This document shows positions 61,304-64,000 of a stretch of DNA of 64,000 nucleotides, one piece after another (within the stretch, counting starts at the first letter, position 1; every line of letters starts with the position of its first letter). A model generated the notes under the pieces. The model was not told the origin of the DNA and searched no databases. It saw nothing but the letters and a program-made list of their open reading frames with translations. A program made the translations under genes and the position numbers. Source of the stretch: Bordetella petrii (GTDB lineage: Bacteria; Pseudomonadota; Gammaproteobacteria; Burkholderiales; Burkholderiaceae_B); NCBI RefSeq assembly GCF_000067205.1, contig NC_010170.1, positions 1,922,001 to 1,986,000 on the forward strand. The letters run 5' to 3'.

Positions 61304-62368
61304 ATGAGTATCGAAGTCAGAAATCTCTCGCGCCGGTTTGGCGATTTCCGCGCGCTGGACGATGTGTCGCTGCATATCGAAACCGGCGAGCTGGTGGCCT
61401 TGCTGGGGCCGTCGGGCTGCGGCAAGACCACGCTGCTGCGCATCATCGCGGGGCTGGAAACGGCCGACAGCGGCAGCGTGCTGTTCGCCGGCGAAGACGC
61501 TACCGGAGTCGACGTGCGGCGCCGGCAGGTGGGGTTCGTGTTCCAGCACTACGCTCTGTTCAAGCACATGACGGTGTTCGAGAACGTGGCTTTCGGCCTG
61601 CGCGTCAAGCCGCGCGCCACCCGCCCGTCCGAGACGCGGATCCGCGAAAAAGTGCATGAGTTGCTGAGCCTGGTCCAGCTGGACTGGCTGGCCGACCGGT
61701 ATCCGGCGCAGCTCTCGGGTGGCCAGCGCCAGCGTATCGCACTGGCGCGCGCGCTGGCCGTCGAACCGCGCGTGCTGCTGCTCGACGAGCCGTTCGGGGC
61801 TCTGGACGCCAAGGTGCGCAAAGAACTACGGCGCTGGCTGCGGCGCCTGCACGACGAACTGCACGTGGCCAGCGTGTTCGTCACGCACGACCAGGAAGAG
61901 GCGCTGGAGGTGGCCGATCGGGTGGTGCTGATGAACGCCGGCCGCGTCGAGCAAGTGGGCACGCCGCGCGAAGTCTGGGAACGTCCGGCCACGCCTTTTG
62001 TGTACGGCTTCCTGGGCGACGTGAACCAGGTCAGCGGCCATGCCAGCCGTGGCGTCTGGCAGGCGCACGGCGTCCAGCTGCCTGCCCCTGAACTGGCACA
62101 GGCCCAGCATCAGCAGGCGGTGGCCTACGTGCGGCCGCACGAGATCGACCTGGCGCGCGACGATGGCCAGGGCCAGGGCATCCCGGTTCGTCTGAACCAC
62201 GCGTACCTGGCCGGACCCAGCGCCTATCTGGAACTCGAGCGCCGGGACATCCAGGCCATCATCGAAGCGCAGGTGCCCGAGCGCCTGTATCGCGAACTTG
62301 ACTTAAAAGAGGGCGAAAGCCTGCTGGCACGGCCGCGCCGCGCCCGCGTTTTCGCAGTCCAGCCATGA
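61304..62368 (+). CDS. cysA: Sulfate ABC transporter ATPase CysA
   Basis: 354 aa from ATG 61304. Walker A GPSGCGKTT, the Q-loop region FVFQHYALFKHMTVFENVAFGL, signature LSGGQRQRIALARALA, Walker B LLLDEPFGALD, and a C-terminal regulatory/TOBE domain (~240-354). Drives sulfate/thiosulfate import with CysTW. The ATGA overlap links it to cysH. Confidence 0.96.
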   Translation: MSIEVRNLSRRFGDFRALDDVSLHIETGELVALLGPSGCGKTTLLRIIAGLETADSGSVLFAGEDATGVDVRRRQVGFVFQHYALFKHMTVFENVAFGLRVKPRATRPSETRIREKVHELLSLVQLDWLADRYPAQLSGGQRQRIALARALAVEPRVLLLDEPFGALDAKVRKELRRWLRRLHDELHVASVFVTHDQEEALEVADRVVLMNAGRVEQVGTPREVWERPATPFVYGFLGDVNQVSGHASRGVWQAHGVQLPAPELAQAQHQQAVAYVRPHEIDLARDDGQGQGIPVRLNHAYLAGPSAYLELERRDIQAIIEAQVPERLYRELDLKEGESLLARPRRARVFAVQP

Positions 62369-63117
62369 CCACATCCACCCATACCCTGACTCCCGCCGTG
62401 GCGGCGCGCTGGCAGGCGCTGCAGGCACGCCTGGCCGAGATCGCGCGGCAGCATCCCGATGCGGCGCTGGCTTCGTCTCTGGCCGCCGAAGACATGCTGC
62501 TGACCCACGCCATCTACGACGGCGCCATCGACCTGGAAATCTTTACCTTGGATACCGGCCGACTGCATGCCGAAACATTGGGCATGCTGGACAAGGTGCA
62601 GGCGCGCTACGGCCGCGCCATCACGGTGTACCGGCCCGATGCCGCCGCCGTGCAGGCCCACGTGCAGCAGCACGGCGCCTATGCCTTCTACGAAAGCGTG
62701 GAGCTGCGCAAGGCGTGTTGCCAGATCCGCAAGGTCGAGCCGCTCAAGCGCGCGCTGGCGGGGCGTGGCGCCTGGATCACCGGCCAGCGCCGCGCCCAGG
62801 CGGCCACCCGCGGCGAATTGCCCGACGCCGAACAGGATCCGGTGTTCGGCCTGTACAAATACAACCCGCTGGCTGCCTGGAGCGAGGCCGAGGTCTGGGA
62901 AGCCATCCGCGCGCTCGATATTCCCTATAACCCCCTGCACGACCAAGGCTACCCCTCGATCGGCTGCGAACCCTGTACGCGCGCGATTCGTCCCGGCGAG
63001 GACGTGCGGGCGGGGCGCTGGTGGTGGGAATCGTCAGACTCCAAAGAATGCGGCCTGCATGCCGGCAACCGCGTCATCGCCGTGACCGCCGAGCCGGCGA
63101 GCTCGACTTCTGTGTAA
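62365..63117 (+). CDS. cysH: Assimilatory APS/PAPS reductase CysH
   Basis: 250 aa. Cys pairs Cys118/119 (KACCQIRK) and Cys201/204 (IGCEPCTR) that hold a [4Fe-4S] cluster, plus the C-terminal catalytic Cys229 in KECGLH. The cluster-type Cys set marks it as an adenylyl-sulfate (APS) reductase-like form rather than the cluster-free enteric PAPS reductase. Reduces APS to sulfite with thioredoxin. Precedes cysD. Confidence 0.94.
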   Translation: MTTSTHTLTPAVAARWQALQARLAEIARQHPDAALASSLAAEDMLLTHAIYDGAIDLEIFTLDTGRLHAETLGMLDKVQARYGRAITVYRPDAAAVQAHVQQHGAYAFYESVELRKACCQIRKVEPLKRALAGRGAWITGQRRAQAATRGELPDAEQDPVFGLYKYNPLAAWSEAEVWEAIRALDIPYNPLHDQGYPSIGCEPCTRAIRPGEDVRAGRWWWESSDSKECGLHAGNRVIAVTAEPASSTSV

Positions 63118-63126
63118 AGGAAAACC

Positions 63127-64000
63127 ATGTCCGTCGTCGTCAATCGCAGCCATCTGGATTGGCTGGAATCCGAAGCGATTTATATCCTGCGTGAAGTGGC
63201 CGCCGAGTGCGCCAAGCCGGTCTTGCTGTTCTCGGGCGGCAAAGATTCGGTGGTGCTGCTGCGGCTGGCCGAAAAGGCGTTCCGTCCCGGCCGCTTTCCG
63301 TTCCCGCTGATGCACATCGATACGGGCCATAATTTCGATGAGGTCATCGCCTTTCGGGACCGGCGCGCCGCCGAGCTGGGCGAAACCCTGCTGGTGCGCA
63401 GCGTGGAAGACTCCATCCGGCGGGGCAGCGTCGTGCTGCGGCGCGAGAATGATTCGCGCAACGCCGCGCAGGCGGTCACGCTGCTGGAGGCCATCGAGGA
63501 ATTCGGTTTCGACGCGTGCATCGGCGGGGCGCGCCGCGACGAAGAAAAGGCGCGCGCCAAAGAACGCATTTTTTCGTTCCGCGACGAGTTCGGCCAATGG
63601 GATCCGAAGGCACAGCGTCCCGAGCTGTGGAACCTGTTCAACACCCGCGTGCACAAGGGCGAGAACATGCGCGTGTTTCCCATCTCGAACTGGACCGAGC
63701 TGGATGTCTGGCAATACATCCAGCGCGAGCGGCTGTCGCTGCCGTCCATCTACTACAGCCACCGGCGCGACGTCGTGCGCCGCCGCGGCCTGCTTGTGCC
63801 CGTCACGCCGCTGACGCCGCCCCAGGACGGCGAGCAGGTCGAGAACCTGGCGGTGCGCTTTCGCACCGTGGGCGACATTTCGTGCACCTGCCCGGTAGCC
63901 TCCGAGGCGGCCGACCCGACGGCCATCATCGCCGAGACCGCCATCACTGACATCACCGAGCGCGGCGCCACCCGCATGGACGACCAGACTTCCGAGGCCT
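63127..64000 (+). CDS. cysD: Sulfate adenylyltransferase subunit 2, cut at window end
   Basis: 291 codons visible; the reading frame is open at base 64000. PP-loop LLFSGGKDSVVLLRLAEKAF (residues ~33-52), HIDTGHNFDEV, RRDEEKARAKERIFSF, RPELWNLFN and the C-terminal SCTCPVAS region identify CysD, the ATP-PPi lyase half of ATP sulfurylase. Partner cysN should follow beyond the window. With CysH it makes APS and then sulfite. Confidence 0.95.
   Translation, partial: MSVVVNRSHLDWLESEAIYILREVAAECAKPVLLFSGGKDSVVLLRLAEKAFRPGRFPFPLMHIDTGHNFDEVIAFRDRRAAELGETLLVRSVEDSIRRGSVVLRRENDSRNAAQAVTLLEAIEEFGFDACIGGARRDEEKARAKERIFSFRDEFGQWDPKAQRPELWNLFNTRVHKGENMRVFPISNWTELDVWQYIQRERLSLPSIYYSHRRDVVRRRGLLVPVTPLTPPQDGEQVENLAVRFRTVGDISCTCPVASEAADPTAIIAETAITDITERGATRMDDQTSEA

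Noticed and set aside
1..64000. CRISPR array, prophage, integrase or insertion sequence
   Set aside because: No regularly spaced repeats with variable spacers and no transposase, integrase or phage structural protein among the frames.

Overview
The window is GC-rich DNA, densely packed with genes, from a betaproteobacterium of the Alcaligenaceae, most probably Bordetella or a close relative such as Achromobacter. The strongest markers are the tmRNA whose tag reads ANDERFALAA, an FtrABCD ferrous-iron operon, and the gyrA-serC-pheA-hisC-tyrA-aroA-cmk-rpsA-ihfB-lapA-lapB-rfaE-rfaD gene order. Nearly all of it looks like ordinary chromosome; I see no phage, integrase, insertion sequence, CRISPR array or rRNA/tRNA gene.

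Layout. 0-3.5 kb: end of a PgeF/YfiH gene, then phaC-phaB-phaR for polyhydroxybutyrate storage (no phaA here). 3.6-6.9 kb: ftrABCD. 6.9-8.6 kb: a PhzF-like gene and three small minus-strand stress/envelope genes (BON, DUF1328, CsbD). 8.8-17.0 kb: a cyanophycin locus with two tandem cyanophycin synthetase paralogs on the minus strand and, divergently, an ABC exporter with an unusual N-terminal extension plus a DUF1854 protein. 17-28.3 kb: mixed genes (FemAB-like, ferritin-like DUF455, lytic transglycosylase, DODA dioxygenase, two LysR regulators, an exported M20 peptidase, TauE/SafE, an orphan ModA-like protein, GNAT, HI0933-like flavoprotein). 28.3-30.5 kb: a marR-DUF417-msrB-msrA operon that looks like an oxidant (reactive chlorine type) repair module. 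30.6-34.6 kb: ssrA, MFS efflux, ubiG-gph, an OmpA-C lipoprotein-like gene. 34.9-51.3 kb: gyrA and a long run of overlapping genes for serine, aromatic amino acids, CMP kinase, ribosomal protein S1, IHF-beta, LPS assembly and heptose synthesis, ending with a ComEA-like gene and cysM. 51.4-58.3 kb: MltB, a histone-deacetylase-like enzyme, etfBA, an acyl-CoA dehydrogenase and a 1-Cys peroxiredoxin. 58.4-64 kb: sbp-cysTWA-cysH-cysD, sulfate uptake and reduction, cut by the window end.

How they fit. The window holds two storage-polymer systems (PHB and cyanophycin), an iron import system, an oxidant-damage repair operon and a complete front end for sulfate assimilation, around a conserved housekeeping supra-operon. 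The most unusual items are the cyanophycin locus, where one synthetase copy has lost several motifs that its neighbour keeps and where a divergent exporter/DUF1854 pair has no settled role; the Cys-rich MarR with methionine sulfoxide reductases and a DUF417 membrane protein; and a perfect 31-bp inverted repeat between etfA and the acyl-CoA dehydrogenase. All functional calls rest on reading the translations and motifs by eye; no database search was run.
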